Shown here in pieces: positions 20,901 to 31,339 of a stretch of 64,000 bases of DNA; the first letter of the stretch is position 1; every line of letters starts with the position of its first letter. The notes under the pieces are model-generated. The model made no database searches and had not been told where the DNA came from. It worked only from the letters and a program-made list of their open reading frames with translations. The position numbers and the translations under genes were made by a program. Origin of the DNA: Turritopsis dohrnii (lineage: Eukaryota > Cnidaria > Hydrozoa > Anthoathecata > Oceaniidae); the NCBI GenBank assembly GCA_027922465.2, contig BQMF02000275.1, positions 372,001-436,000 on the forward strand, read 5' to 3'.

Positions 20901-21888
20901 GTATATAGCAACTCCACCGCCACGTCTAACTTCTCGGTTTCTGAATAAAGCTTCATAACCTTCAAGTTTCACGTAATCTAACATCAACTTATCATTTTTT
21001 AACCATGTCTCTGATACAGTAACGATATCGAAATCATAGTTGTTAATAAATGCAGTGAATTCAGCAAAACTCGAACATAGGGATTGGGCATTTAGGTGTG
21101 CGATGCTAAGTTTATTTCTATTATTGACAATGTTAATTTTATGTTGACATTGGTAATCGGTATCATTGCCGATGTCGTCAGATTTTGAGAAGTTGGTTTT
21201 TGCAAACGGGAGTTCAATAAACAAACAATTGTTGCATGTGTAATATCTTGGTATTCGGGCATTTATCGTTTTCACATCAAATTGCTTGCCACATTTTCCA
21301 TGAACTGATTCACGACAAACAGAACATATAAGTCTTTTATGATTGTTATTGACAGTTTTATCACAGATGGAACATTTAGGACAGAAACCAGGTCCAGGAT
21401 TTCTCTCTACATCTCCTGATAAGATTATACTAAATGTCGCCGTTGTATTCGAATAATACAGTACTCTTGACTTTGCTCTCTTAACACGACTATTGTTTGT
21501 AGATAGCTTTCTTTTATTTTCGATGATATCAGTTTTAATTGCCGTTGGTGATAATTGCTCTGTTGCGATAATTGCAAGAAACATCAGTAACAATTTCCAC
21601 GACATGGTTTCCTCGTGCTATGTTATCAGAAGGTTGAGTGTTATGAAGTTTGATTTCAAAAACAATATTTACAACTCCAATGAATTTAATTCTCAATTTT
21701 CTTCTCAAAATCAGCAAAATATTAACATACCACCAGAAATGATAAAGGCAGCCAAGCATATGCAATAATATCAGAAATCGTTCACAAAATCCACAAATAA
21801 CACCAAAATAATCATCCAATTCAAGAGCAACACATACACGTCCGTAAGCGACCGACTTATACGCCGACTTATACACTTCGTTTAAGTG
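17930..21888 (-). mobile_element. Nearly full-length 2A-bearing LINE
   Basis: A non-LTR retrotransposon inserted in antisense into the DIRS recombinase gene. Its 3' end, at the left, is an (ATT)n repeat (seen as AAT units at 17932-17954). A 3'UTR of about 350 bp, one 1098-codon ORF and a 5'UTR of about 280 bp (21606-21888) follow. GAGT flanks both junctions (about 17920 and 21889) and may be the target duplication. The recombinase frame resumes immediately to the right. Confidence 0.88.
18309..21605 (-). CDS. LINE polyprotein: signal-like start, 2A, PHD-type finger, APE endonuclease, RT
   Basis: A 1098-aa intact frame. Residues 1-25 are hydrophobic and signal-like (SWKLLLMFLAIIA). Residues 65-72 are DVERNPGP, matching the 2A ribosome-skipping consensus. 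Residues 75-127 hold Cys/His pairs of a PHD-like zinc finger. An APE-type endonuclease follows (AHLNAQSL at 169-176, SETW at 198-201, GDMN near 312, SDHD at 385-388). The reverse transcriptase has FRPISILP (675-682), SGFRKHHST, VPQGSILGP (803-811) and YADD (833-836). The ORF nicks target DNA and copies its RNA there. 2A-like sequences are known from APE-type LINEs of sea urchins and other invertebrates. All catalytic motifs are present, so this copy could be active. CR1/L2 affinity is likely but not proven. Confidence 0.93.
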   Translation of the reverse strand: MSWKLLLMFLAIIATEQLSPTAIKTDIIENKRKLSTNNSRVKRAKSRVLYYSNTTATFSIILSGDVERNPGPGFCPKCSICDKTVNNNHKRLICSVCRESVHGKCGKQFDVKTINARIPRYYTCNNCLFIELPFAKTNFSKSDDIGNDTDYQCQHKINIVNNRNKLSIAHLNAQSLCSSFAEFTAFINNYDFDIVTVSETWLKNDKLMLDYVKLEGYEALFRNREVRRGGGVAIYVKNCYKFKLRKDIMNIEPSIEHAWIELSYRNKNSAILLGTCYRDNFNDASKAEWLSKLDNVFAQIESKWDGAIVLCGDMNINTVNTECPSYKQYHDILQGHGFKQHINQPTRGEAVLDHIMTNIERKVKLTGVIPCPEVSDHDCVYAIIDAKAKMFEPRFKILRSMKDFDQMSFVDSFSSLPFSTVYAFDDPSDQVDILNTLILQELERHAPLKRVKVTRPSAPWLKDLDTISLQRHCREYRFKCHQTGDETDWKRFREFRNKLKSTIRRTKRNFYRKALSSKRPKEIWQTIYRILDPNKKRVDFDPVKLNRYYTTMAENLTGKLPTTKQEIDELIQSFPPTSPNKTPFKLQKVNYDQVLGEIKSIRNDCSTGADNIPINIMKLVAGTIASPLTAIINNSIEKAVFPEQWKIGKVCPIPKNENPTESKDFRPISILPIFSKVFERIIMKQLTNYIEDQCIYSRTQSGFRKHHSTNTLLLKMRDDILNNLDKGEITVAVLTDYSKAFDTVDYPTLIKKLYSLNVSKDVLKLITSYLTGRLQYVQIDDNLSPCESVGFGVPQGSILGPILFNIYVSDMNENCENCTCVQYADDSNIYKSCKPANIESTIEHIQKTLNEIYNWSKQKNLLFNPDKTTFMIFTTNRSRLRHTAFQLCPDGKTTLERTDSSKILGVKFQQQLNWDTHITEVTKSCYSTISILRKLKNIANKYLRKRLAESLVLSKIDYCNSVFDPLSLNQQRRLQKVLNSAAAFVLRRYSSTKDTISLGWLPVPERVESRLVMLCHQSIHRTAFPEYMKLNFERKRLPRACNNDGLKIREKGHKHTFTNRAVKLFNELPRNLREIENENIFRNKTKKYFMDKAQTRLS

Positions 21889-22215
21889 GCGTCAAGGAGT
21901 AAAACATCAGCTGTTTCTAAGTTACGTTCAACCACATGGAGAGGTTAAATCTTCCACTATCGCTAGATGGATTAAGACAGTACTCCATTGCTCTAGCATT
22001 AATACATCCGTTTTTCAAGCTCATTCGACTAGGGGGGCATCCTCTTCTAAGGTGGGCTCGGAACTAACCATGAACGGCCTGACTATAGATGATATTTTAA
22101 AACAGAGAAATTGGTCAAAATTGAGCACTTGGCAAAAGTATTATAATAAATCGTTAGAGTTAGGTTCAAATTTTTCGACAAGTGTGTTAGATGTTCATAG
22201 TGACAAGGCATAATT
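21889..22215 (+). pseudogene. DIRS tyrosine recombinase, C-terminal catalytic part
   Basis: The continuation of the recombinase beyond the LINE. QLFLSYVQPHGEV and STIARWIKTVLH are followed by the catalytic HSTRG (His and Arg), then ILKQRNWSKLSTWQKYY with the nucleophilic Tyr. With the Arg at about 17730 the R-H-R-Y tetrad can be recognised, although the gene is broken by a stop, a frameshift and the LINE. It would have joined circular DNA copies into the genome. The end of the coding region lies just before the right inverted repeat. Confidence 0.82.
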
Positions 22216-22290
22216 GGGCGTTGAACAGAGGTCGCTAACGACGAGGTAACCATCTTTAACCTAGTCGTAGGGTTGGGAGAACTCAGCATT

Positions 22291-22958
22291 AGATCACGGA
22301 GATTTTATTGAAATAAAATTGAAGAATTATATAAGGGTGCGAAGCGCCCGAAAGATAATTCCGATTTTATGAGATAAAAATGAGATAAAGCGAAGTTGAA
22401 GTGACCGAATGAACGGAAATAAAAACAACATTTTTATTAGTTTTTCCATAGCTTTTGAGCTACATATTATTTCATGCTTTAATACCATAAGTTAAAGGTA
22501 ACAAAATAAATAACAAAAGGCACTATATGATCATAAATACATCTTTCATTAAAACTTTCCTGCATTCGAACCTCCACGTCTGTTCCGATTGCCATGTTCT
22601 AAATAAAAAACCAACAATTAACGATGTGTTAGGGAGGGTCGGAGGGCAGCATTAGATCTACTTCGATTTTATCTCATAAAATTCTCTTGCTTTTTGATTA
22701 CGTCAAACTATAATATTCTCTAAAGCTAATTTCAATTTATTCTCTATATCCCTGATATAACACAAAGTTTACAAACGCGTCTTTGTTATTCTTGGTTGTT
22801 AACAGAAAATCACTGCTGAATAAAGATAATACCGGATCCTATGTAAAAATTCTTTGTGCGAAGACATCAGGCAGTCTTAGGTATAGGGTCTCACGCATTA
22901 AATCGTAGCTACGTATTATCGAACATAAATGAAATATACATTACAACCGTCCTGTATA
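22291..22958. other. No gene recognised
   Basis: AT-rich spacer between the DIRS terminus and the hAT-like element. It shows a short local repetition of GATTTTATGAGATAAAA-type sequence but no supported feature. Confidence 0.35.
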
Positions 22959-22964
22959 CAGTTG

Positions 22965-24321
22965 CAGGGGCGGATCCAAGGATGGTCAGATTGGTCGACC
23001 GACCTGGTAAAATCAAATCAAATCAAAAATTTTAAACGAGCGCAATTTAGTTCTTAGCTGTTGCACGCGCCGTGCCGATCAAATTTGAAGTTATTCTTTT
23101 TCATATTTCAAACCAAATATGGTTATTATTATTTCTTCAACTGACATGACTGTTATGCTTTCAAACCAAAAAATTATAATAGTTTTCCCAAAACAGATAT
23201 TTTTAATATGCATGGTTTGATTTGTTTTCTTAGTTTATATAACATTCTCTATCCTTGGATGTACCTTTTTATCTCCCTTGTGTATTGTTTGTTCTGGAAG
23301 GTTAAATTTTGTTGTTCACAGATAACTTTCATAATCATAACCATTATAGTTATTAATTTTTGTTAAGAATAACTCAGGTAAATAAGTAAGCATTCAATGG
23401 AGGTATCTGTGAAAGCGGTTATGGAGCATAGACTTTATTTGAGTTACTAACCTTAATGCTATAAGTTCAGAAGATCGATTTACCATTACCCTAGCCTTAA
23501 AATACATATTGGATATGCATCATATAAATTGATCTCATATTTACACATCATAAATTTTTTGCAAGGTTCCTTGGATATTTTACTTTTTTTAATTCTTATT
23601 ACAAACTATCTACTTAATTCTGGCTGTAAAAGACTAGTTATGGTGTATTCATAAACTGTACATTGAAACAAATTGTACTTGATAATAGAAGAATGAGAAT
23701 TAAATTTACATTGTCTAACAGTGTACCCCATTTTGGAGTTCATCTGTATGAATTGATCATGATTTTCCTTTTCAGTTTATGTAAAATATTGAAAACTGAC
23801 ATTTAAACGTGAGAGGCCAAATATGATTAGCATCTCTGAGGACATGACTTGTTTATTTAAGTGTGGCTATGTGTAATGTCAATGTGGTGTTAATATTTAT
23901 CAATCTTAATATTGTGCTGTCCACAACTGGTAATTACACTATTGCATTAACCTAGTTGTGCTCATGACACCTCATATTGGCAGAAACAGTTCTGTTTTCC
24001 ATGGCGTTGTTCATTATTTCTATGAAAATATATTTCCTTTTATAGGTTTGGTGGTGGAGAAATCTAATGTTCTGCTTTCTTCATTTGCATAAAGAGGAAA
24101 ATGTGAAAATGAAAATAAAACAACATCGAACCATCTATATTATTACGACTTGTAGTTTGTTTTTATTCAAGAGAAATTGAAATTTCCACTTCGTTTTTTT
24201 ACCCTCAAAATAGCACGAAATAGCGTTTTTAGACGATTCAGACTCGAAAATTTTCTTTAGGTTTAGGCATTCACTATTTTATTTTGAACATTCGGACCTG
24301 GTAGAAAAAAATCCGCCCCTG
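22965..24321. mobile_element. Non-autonomous hAT-type element
   Basis: The ends CAGGGGCGGATCCAAGG (22965) and ATCCGCCCCTG (ending 24321) form short terminal inverted repeats of the CAGGGGCGGATC type common in invertebrate hAT transposons. CAGTTG occurs on both sides (22959-22964 and 24322-24327) as the target duplication. No transposase frame was found in the 1357 bp, so it is probably an internally deleted or MITE-like copy. Confidence 0.8.
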
Positions 24322-24329
24322 CAGTTGAA

Positions 24330-25230
24330 TGTTCTTGCCCTCAAAAATAAATTCTAGATGTCTATTTTACAGACCAGATGGACAAAAATGACTAAAATTC
24401 AATGTTTGAAAAAATTCTGGAAGCGTCAATTAAACAACTAAGGTAAGAACATCGCTTTCACAGTCTGATGTCATTTGTCTAATTCATCTCCATTTTTAAA
24501 TATCGAACAAAAGACACAACAACTACTTTTCATCTGTCTGTCATCTCTCAGAACATTCGTCTTACTTTTCATCACGTCAGGTCAGGTAGTAATAACTGCC
24601 AACAAAAACAAAGGACATGTTAAACATATGTCATAGATCACTTCAGGGAGTTTCTTGATAGCTTTTGTAAAAATTTCAATCAATCAAGGCAATATTTGTT
24701 TGAATAGATTGATAAAAACTGTTTTTATACGTCCACAAGCTGTACAAGCTGCACAAAAAGCATATAATGTGAATAATGATGAATGAAGTGTCATTTGATA
24801 CCTATGCTTAACCTTCACCACGCTTTTGGAGAGTAGCATAAAAAAAGGTTATTTCAATAACAGTTTCTAGTAACATTTGCTGCAATTGTTGAGGCAAAAG
24901 TTGCTTATTTAACTTGCTGCTTATAAAACAACGTGTATCTTTCAAACAGCTGCCAACTGAAATTAAGCCGACTAATTTTTATGCAAATATCGATATTTTA
25001 CCAACCTGTACGTCACGTTTTAAGCGACAAGTTGATGTAGAATTAATACACATATTTCCATGGTTTCCACGATTTGCTGAAAACTAACAAAGAAATATTT
25101 ATGAAGCAACTGAACGCATCAAGACGAGGTTGGGATTTGATAGCTCCGCAAAATATTTGCGTGTAAACTAAAATTTGAAACAAGTCTGAGACAGGATTAA
25201 AGATTTGAAAAAAATCCAGCGGCACACTTG
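24330..25230. other. No gene recognised
   Basis: No supported coding, RNA or repeat feature. Confidence 0.35.
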
Positions 25231-25345
25231 TTAAAAAATCACTGTGATAGAGTGCATTTCTTTAGAAATATACACACAGTTTCAATGAAAATGTTCTTCG
25301 TCGTAGTGGTTTTTTGACGATTTTTTCCCACTGTTTTGCCCATTG
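25231..25345. repeat. Copy of a dispersed repeat of about 115 bp
   Basis: Contains AAATCACTGTGATAGAGTGC, ATATACACACAGTTTCAATG, GTTCTTCGTCGTAGTGGTTT and a closing TTTTTCCCACTG. Similar sequence occurs near 55970-56250 (spread out), 56700-56760, 62005-62118 and 62690-62803. The two halves are roughly complementary, so the unit can fold on itself. Confidence 0.6.
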
Positions 25346-25382
25346 TGTTCCCACGCAATGAATTACCCTGTTACAAGCATTT

Positions 25383-25622
25383 TCAGTTTAGAATAAAATC
25401 TTTTGTTTCAATCAAATGAACATCTGGTGCGTTTCCTTCATAAAATTGTTTAATTTGGAATTCTGATAGTATGTAAGTCCATAAGTAAACACTTTTGAAA
25501 CTTCCAGTAACTCCCCACGATTTATGATTATGAACCAAGTTCATGTTTATGTCTGTCACATCGCGGTCACTATGGTTCGGTATTGTCCATGTAGATGTTC
25601 GGTCGTTGAGATACAGTTTCAT
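25383..25622 (-). CDS. Probable last exon of a LamG/pentraxin-like gene
   Basis: An open frame of about 80 codons ending in a stop (start within the exon uncertain). KLYLNDRTSTWTIPNHSDRD followed by SWGVTGSFKSVYLWTYILSE and FQIKQFYEGNAP has the layout of the final strands of a concanavalin-A-like lectin/laminin G domain: a ligand-strand 'KLYLNG' motif, then a sheet ending in a short helix 'LSEFQIKQFY'. Such domains bind glycans or proteins outside the cell. A matching upstream exon is proposed at 26024-26214. The 5' part of the gene was not found in this window. Confidence 0.45.
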   Translation of the reverse strand: MKLYLNDRTSTWTIPNHSDRDVTDINMNLVHNHKSWGVTGSFKSVYLWTYILSEFQIKQFYEGNAPDVHLIETKDFILN

Positions 25623-26023
25623 CTCCTGAATGTTTTGGTCCAGACTTCGTTTTGAAGATTACATCCCTATTAACAAAACAATTCACAATGTCGAAATGGA
25701 AATAAATAAAAATGCTCAAAGACAGTTTAAAATTGTATTTTTTATAATTTATTCCATGCAAAATTTCACACCAAGAAAATCTAGTCCATTTAACCGTAAT
25801 ATAACTTGTTTTTAACGCTAGGTTTTCAATTGGCTTACACGTTTACGGCTGCTATTCAATGTTGGCATTGGTACGATTACAAATGGAATACAAAGAACTC
25901 AAAATTCCCAGTGCCTTACTAAAGTACTCACTTTAATAATGTCGAAAAAAAATATATTCATACCCAAGCTCCAATGTATTGGCCAAAGAGATGTATCATC
26001 AGCATTTAATTTGGAAAATTAAC

Positions 26024-26214
26024 TCTCAAGTCAAACTCATTGCATCTCGAATTCTCATTGGGAAAATGAACCATGCAGAAAAGAGGTCCATTACATGATG
26101 TGCAACTAAATTTAACGCAAACGGTCATCGTGATGGATCCATATTTCGTAAACGGTGTGACAACAGTGGGTAAATCACCAGTTGTATCCGCAATCGTTAT
26201 TATCAGAGGTGGCT
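26024..26214 (-). CDS. Probable internal exon of the LamG/pentraxin-like gene
   Basis: Read on the minus strand, a pyrimidine-rich tract ends in ATGTAG (acceptor, 26215-26216). An open stretch of about 60 codons follows. SITMTVCVKF, GPLFCMVHFP and NEFDLRVNF resemble the first half of a LamG/pentraxin fold ('FTVCFWIK... LFSY... NEFLL'). The proposed donor GTTAAT at 26023 is weak, so the 3' edge is uncertain. It fits as the exon before 25383-25622. Confidence 0.35.
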
Positions 26215-26215
26215 C

Positions 26216-27935
26216 TACATTTAATGAGATGAAAGTTAATAAAAAAATAGGCCGTGGGCCAAGAGACCTAAACGTTTAGGTTCGTACCCCAAATCTCTGG
26301 ACAAGTGTATCTTGATTTATTTTAGTACTTTCGAGGATGCTGATCACGATTTTAAATGTTACCAAAGCCCAAAACCCGCAGTTTTCTTAAATTTTGACAA
26401 AATGTGTTACTTTTTCACTCTCTTATCGTTCACTTCCAATGCCGCCTTTTTTAACAGCAAGGGTGATGTAATACCACTATAATTACTTTGCCGAACATTG
26501 TCATACTGCAAAAAAATTGTTTGCACCATTGTTCTGCGGAATAGCCTAGCTCCTTCAGTGAAATGCAAAATGGCGAAGATTTTTCGTAAACAAATGACAT
26601 ATAGCTAATGGTCTTCTGCTTTATGTTCTGTAACACCAACTGTTATCGTTGTTTGGCTCATTTTTCATCGAAATTAATTTAAATTTACAATAAAAGCCCT
26701 AAAGGGAGTAACAGAATGCAGCAAAGAGTGGACAGAGTATGACACTCTGAGCCTCAAAAACCATGTGTGAAAGCCATATATATTTCATTTTTGATTGACT
26801 TATTTGTGCACAAAAAAGCAAGGGGAGAATGAAAGAAACAAATCATAAAATTGATACGGCTTGCCTTCTTGATTTTTGTTTTGACTGTTTTGTTCACTAA
26901 AGTAATTCTTTAAGTTTTTTACATATGCATGTAAGCATCATTCTCATCAATGATGAAAAACCCCATCAGTTGCTGGTGTCAAGAAAGAGTCCAGTCATGT
27001 TCTGCCAGTAGTATGCACTATATGCAACAAGGGAACTATTTATAAAATTGTAAGTACTTATATATATATGTATATATGAATAAACGTGACCTAAGCAAAT
27101 GATGAAAATCAAAGTGTTTTGTATTTGATAATAACAACTGAGAATATGTGTATTAATTACAGAACTTTTTATAAGAATCAGTGTACAACATGGCCTGAGG
27201 TTGGTTGTTCGTATGTTTTGAACCTTTTTCAGCCAGAATTTCTGTTATTTTGTTCTTGGCATGAAGAACACAGTTTCACATCAGTCTCACTTTGTTTGTT
27301 CTTTATGGAACTTCCAGTAAAATAAAAAACATTTTTTTGAAACACCTTTGCTACTGGTTTGTTCTTGTTTCCATTTTAACAATTCAAATTAATTCTTGAT
27401 GCAATGTGGAAGTAAAATAAATATATGAAAAATGGTAGCCATTTGGTAGTCACCCAATAAGAGCGTGCAAACAGGCCAAACATTGCACTATCATTAATAT
27501 ACTTTTACACATTTATTTTAGACGAGAAAAGAAACACAAGTGAAAATATAGTTCAAAAGAATTTACGGCAAGAGAACTCGCATCCTTAGCTGTTCTTATT
27601 TTGCAAGACAATTCAGGCTCAGGCTGTTTTTTCTTTTTGGCCAAATCTGAGAATAGGAGTTCTTATAAAATTGTTCTTATAAAAAAAGCATGTATTTTAA
27701 AACCTGACATTATATATCATAATGCAAAATTTATTGTAGAGATGTACTGTGCAAACTTAGAAGTAAAGTACCATAGACTATGTTACAACAGCTACAAAAT
27801 ATCTTGGGTGGAGAATAAAGGGAAAGTGTTGCTGTATGAAAAATCTTTCACAAGGTTTTTATATCGATGTATCTTTGTAGATTAATAAGCTATAAGTGAT
27901 AATTACATTCCTAACTCCTATAGAGCAAATTACCT
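26216..27935. other. No gene recognised
   Basis: Includes short frames (for example 27601-27885) without recognisable domains or splice support. A motif GTTCTTATAAAATTGTTCTT at about 27659 also occurs at about 6569 inside the mariner-type element, which suggests a small shared repeat. Confidence 0.3.
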
Positions 27936-27939
27936 GATC

Positions 27940-28262
27940 AGGGAAAAAAAGTCGGTAAAAAATTTAGTTGGGGAAAATTTTAGTCGGGGAAAATTTTAGT
28001 CACCTAAGGAAATTTTAGTCACTTTCCCCGACCAAGTTTTGAAATTAGTCACCTTTCCCCGACTAAATTTTGAAATTAGTCACTTTTCCCTGACTAAATA
28101 TTTTCAATATAAGAACAAAATAATCAAGATATTACAATAACGTCTGAGTTATTGTATACCTTATCGGGGAAAAAAAGTCGGGGAAAATTTTTGGTCGGGT
28201 GCAGAAAAGTCGGAATTTGGTCGGGGAAAATTTTCCCTGACTTTTTTTTCCCCGATAAGGTA
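27940..28262. repeat. Foldback MITE cluster (GTCGGGGAAAA family)
   Basis: Several inverted and direct copies of AGTCGGGGAAAATTTT and AATTTTAGTCAC. The right half (about 28159-28262) is a strong hairpin: ACCTTATCGGGGAAAAAAAG at one end and its complement CTTTTTTTTCCCCGATAAGG at the other. A related piece lies at 34000-34130 in intron 1 of the TNF-ligand gene. Confidence 0.75.
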
Positions 28263-29315
28263 TATCTTATTTGACTGAATGGGTTATGTTGTACCATAAT
28301 CATTTGATGAACACTTTTAAAAAATCCCAGTTACAGTTTATGTTCCTGATTCAACACATCGGGCAAATACACTGCGAAGGACAAAATTAATAAACGCAGT
28401 GATTCAATGGTAGTGCACTCCGTCGCAGTGACGTTTTGACAATCTCGATTACTGGGAAGGTACCTCCATGATTCAGGTATAATGGAGATTAATTGTTATT
28501 GTCCTTGCTGTAAAACCTAATGACTGAAACTGAAACTCTGAACCTTTTTCGAAACCACATCAGGTTTTATCTGTCAAAATCATTATCCTCCATAATCGTA
28601 TTCTTCAATGATTTCAGATTCTATAACAACTGGTTGCAAATTATTGAACTGTTCACAACTATAAATAGAATAAGACAACATTACAGTATGTTCATGTGAC
28701 AAATTGCAACCATTACATTTAAACGGTGAAAACACTCACAATTGTATTTGAACAAATGAGGCTAAGCCCGACCCTTACCCTCACTAACCCAGACACATTT
28801 CACAAGGTTTACACCGTAAAGTCTGATGGTTGCAATTTGTCACACGAACCATAGGTTAAGACGAATTATAAAAAGGTTTTTACAATATCAGTATAATTAA
28901 ACTAAAAGAAAAATCAACGTCGGTTAGGTGTATAATGAATAATATTTTGATAATAAACTGGTCACTTGTGTGATGTGAATTATTTTATTGGTCTTTCGAT
29001 GGTAAGGTTTCAATTTCCCTCTGATACCTCTTTTATTAGTTGTCATGTGACATGCCGTCATAGTTTGCGGCAAGGTGAAAAATGGATGAGGTCAATTGCA
29101 AACTTTTTGCACCAGTCAAGAGTACCAGAAATTAATCAAATGTGTTACAACCCTGAAACTTCCTACTTCCTTAGATATTGGGCAAAAAGGGACAAAACAT
29201 GACTCTTTCCTGATTCAAAAAAAAAATTTATCGGATATGGAATTTTCTGGGGATCAATTAACTATATCACGAAGAAACTAAAAATCAGTATTTGCGATAT
29301 TGTTATCAAAAAATC
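28263..29315. other. No gene recognised
   Basis: Two distantly similar blocks around 28690-28745 and 28800-28850 (TGTGACAAATTGCAACCATT and GGTTGCAATTTGTCACACGA) form an inverted repeat of about 20 bp. No supported gene. Confidence 0.4.
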
Positions 29316-29411
29316 ACAACCTCGTCCCCAGAGCTTCTTGTCTTTTCGATATACTGATAGTGGCTGCCGTCCGTATATCGAAAAGTCAAGAAATCCTGGG
29401 AACGAGGTTGT
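29316..29411. repeat. Hairpin MITE (AACCTCGT...ACGAGGTT family)
   Basis: An imperfect palindrome of about 96 bp. Outer ends ACAACCTCGTCCCCAG and CTGGGAACGAGGTTGT, inner TTTTCGATATAC/GTATATCGAAAA. Related copies are at about 54168-54215 (half), 54807-54893 and 59718-59806. It has no coding capacity. Confidence 0.8.
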
Positions 29412-29939
29412 AAAATATCACTATCAAAATGAATGAAAACAAGAGGCCTAGGGCCTACAACAAATTTCACGATAAATTTCCCCTCAACATATTGAGCAAA
29501 ACAAAAATTTCCAAAAAGCTGAAAAACACAGATTTTGCTCCGGTAATGATTATTTTGGATTCTGTAGAAGTTCCCAGAACCTCTTATGTACAAACCACAT
29601 AAATAGGTACAGCATTGATGTTGCTAATTAAATGTTTTTTTAATTTTATCAGAATGATCGCAAAGTCTTTTACATTTCCTGCTTTTGCTGACTGTCAGCT
29701 CATCTTTAATTACCGTCTGTCCATCTACCATTCCATATTGTCGTTTTTTCGAGTTGTAGGCATATAGCTGTCAGCGAAGTCTGGATTAATTTTAAATTGT
29801 CCTCAAACAATCACAAACCTCGTGTTCTCTCTTCTGTGAATTCTTTTTTATAACTAAGCTATACAGACAAAAATAAAAATGCGGAAGTTCTAACAAAAGA
29901 TGAGAGTAAAACCCCGGAAACTGGGGGTAAAACCCCAAA

Positions 29940-30142
29940 AACGAAGTGGTTAGTACCTTTGAGTGTGACGGCTACAACCCGTGCTCAAGTCAAATCATGT
30001 CGCATCTCAATACTCCACTCCGATATGCTTTAGGAGCCATCGACTGACTGCAGACTGGCCTTCGGGCAACTTAGAACAATACTATACGGCAATGCCCTAA
30101 GTAGTTACCAAGGATAAACAGCTTACTTACTTACTTAAAAAC
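29940..30142 (+). mobile_element. SINE-like retroposon 3' part with (CTTA)n tail
   Basis: A non-coding body that ends TAGTTACCAAGGATAAACAG followed by (CTTA)4-5 at about 30120-30140, a simple-sequence tail typical of SINEs or LINE ends. No A/B box pair was identified, so the 5' head is missing or of another type. Confidence 0.5.
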
Positions 30143-31339
30143 AGATACTCACCATTCTCTACAGTCCTATTAGAATAGTACACTTCGAAAAACCTCCTCC
30201 CAAGCACATCTATTTCCGTTAAAGGGAATAAAAGGTCTTAAAACCCCAAGAAATAAGAAATTGATGTAAATGGATATGAGTAGCAATTGTTTGAGAATTG
30301 AGGTTGTATTTTACTCATTTTTTTAAAGGGGAAGTCTATTAAAATCAAATTTGAGTTTTTTTGTACTGTTTGGAAGAAAGTCAGTTTTTGAATTTTCATA
30401 AAATTGTTTTTCGTTCACGAGATATTGCTATTTAAATCTCCATGTGACATCGGGTACAAGAATAAATTGCTGACATGCAAACATGGAGCACTCAGGAAAT
30501 TTTAGTGATACACTGACAGAATTTTGTATGCATAGTGACAAACAACAACAAGTATCTAATCACTTAAGTCAGCGGGGTTTCTTGGACTTGGTAAAAAGTA
30601 GCTTAATTTTCATATTAGATGTGCTAGAGAACTTTGGAATGGCATATTAAATATTTCATTAAGGACTTCATTGATAGTTCAATTGTTAGATTGCTCTGCA
30701 ATTTTAAACATTTTCTAAATTTGGAAATGTGAAATTATATTGTGTTAAAACTTTATCAAGACATGTTTTGTAAGGAGCTATCAGGGATTCTCAAATTCCA
30801 TTACTGTTTTAAACTGAAAAAGTCATTGTAGAATTTACCCATCCTCGAAAATGTAGTTGTCTCAATAGAAACAATGCATCATTGAAATTAGAAGTAGCAG
30901 ATTATTACATTTTTCATTTAAATGGCGTTGGATCTAAAATGGAGTTTCCTAGGATAAAATATTCCAATTTTTCTAGAAATTAGAGACCGTAACTTAGGAA
31001 TCGGACATCTTCGTTGGCTCAGATTATTATCAATTTGGGTAGATTTTTCAATAAGCAAGACTTTAATTTTCCACATTACCAAAGTTTTATCAACGTGAAG
31101 AGCATCCAAAGAAAGAAATATTCCATCGATTAAAAGCTGCCTTTAGAATAGTCGAAAAAATCCTTTCTCAGACAAAAAACAAATTAAATGTTTATGAAAT
31201 TTATCATCCTAAGGTGCACTGGCTTTCCACAAAAGCAACGTTGCCTTTAAATTACCCAAAATTTTACTTACACGTAGTTGTGCCACTGCCATTTTGAAAA
31301 ACGTCAACTTGTTTTACATTCAGTTTACTCTAGCAGAGT
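30143..31339. other. No gene recognised
   Basis: No supported coding frame, RNA or repeat. Confidence 0.35.

Larger units (their letters stand above)
9457..22290 (+). mobile_element. Decayed DIRS-type retrotransposon, split by two insertions
   Basis: The termini are 62-bp inverted repeats (9457-9518 and 22229-22290, one mismatch seen), starting AATGCTGAGTTCTCCCAACC. Inside are Gag-like, RNase H-like and tyrosine-recombinase coding remnants in DIRS order. DIRS elements use a tyrosine recombinase and make no target duplication, consistent with what is seen here. Removing the Ginger-like element (9519-15262) and the LINE (about 17930-21888) leaves roughly 3.1 kb. The RT core is deleted and the frames carry stops and shifts, so the copy is dead. 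Confidence 0.85.

Noticed and set aside
27601..27885. 94-codon plus-strand frame
   Set aside because: No recognisable domain, no splice context, and it begins in repeat-like sequence shared with the mariner-type element.
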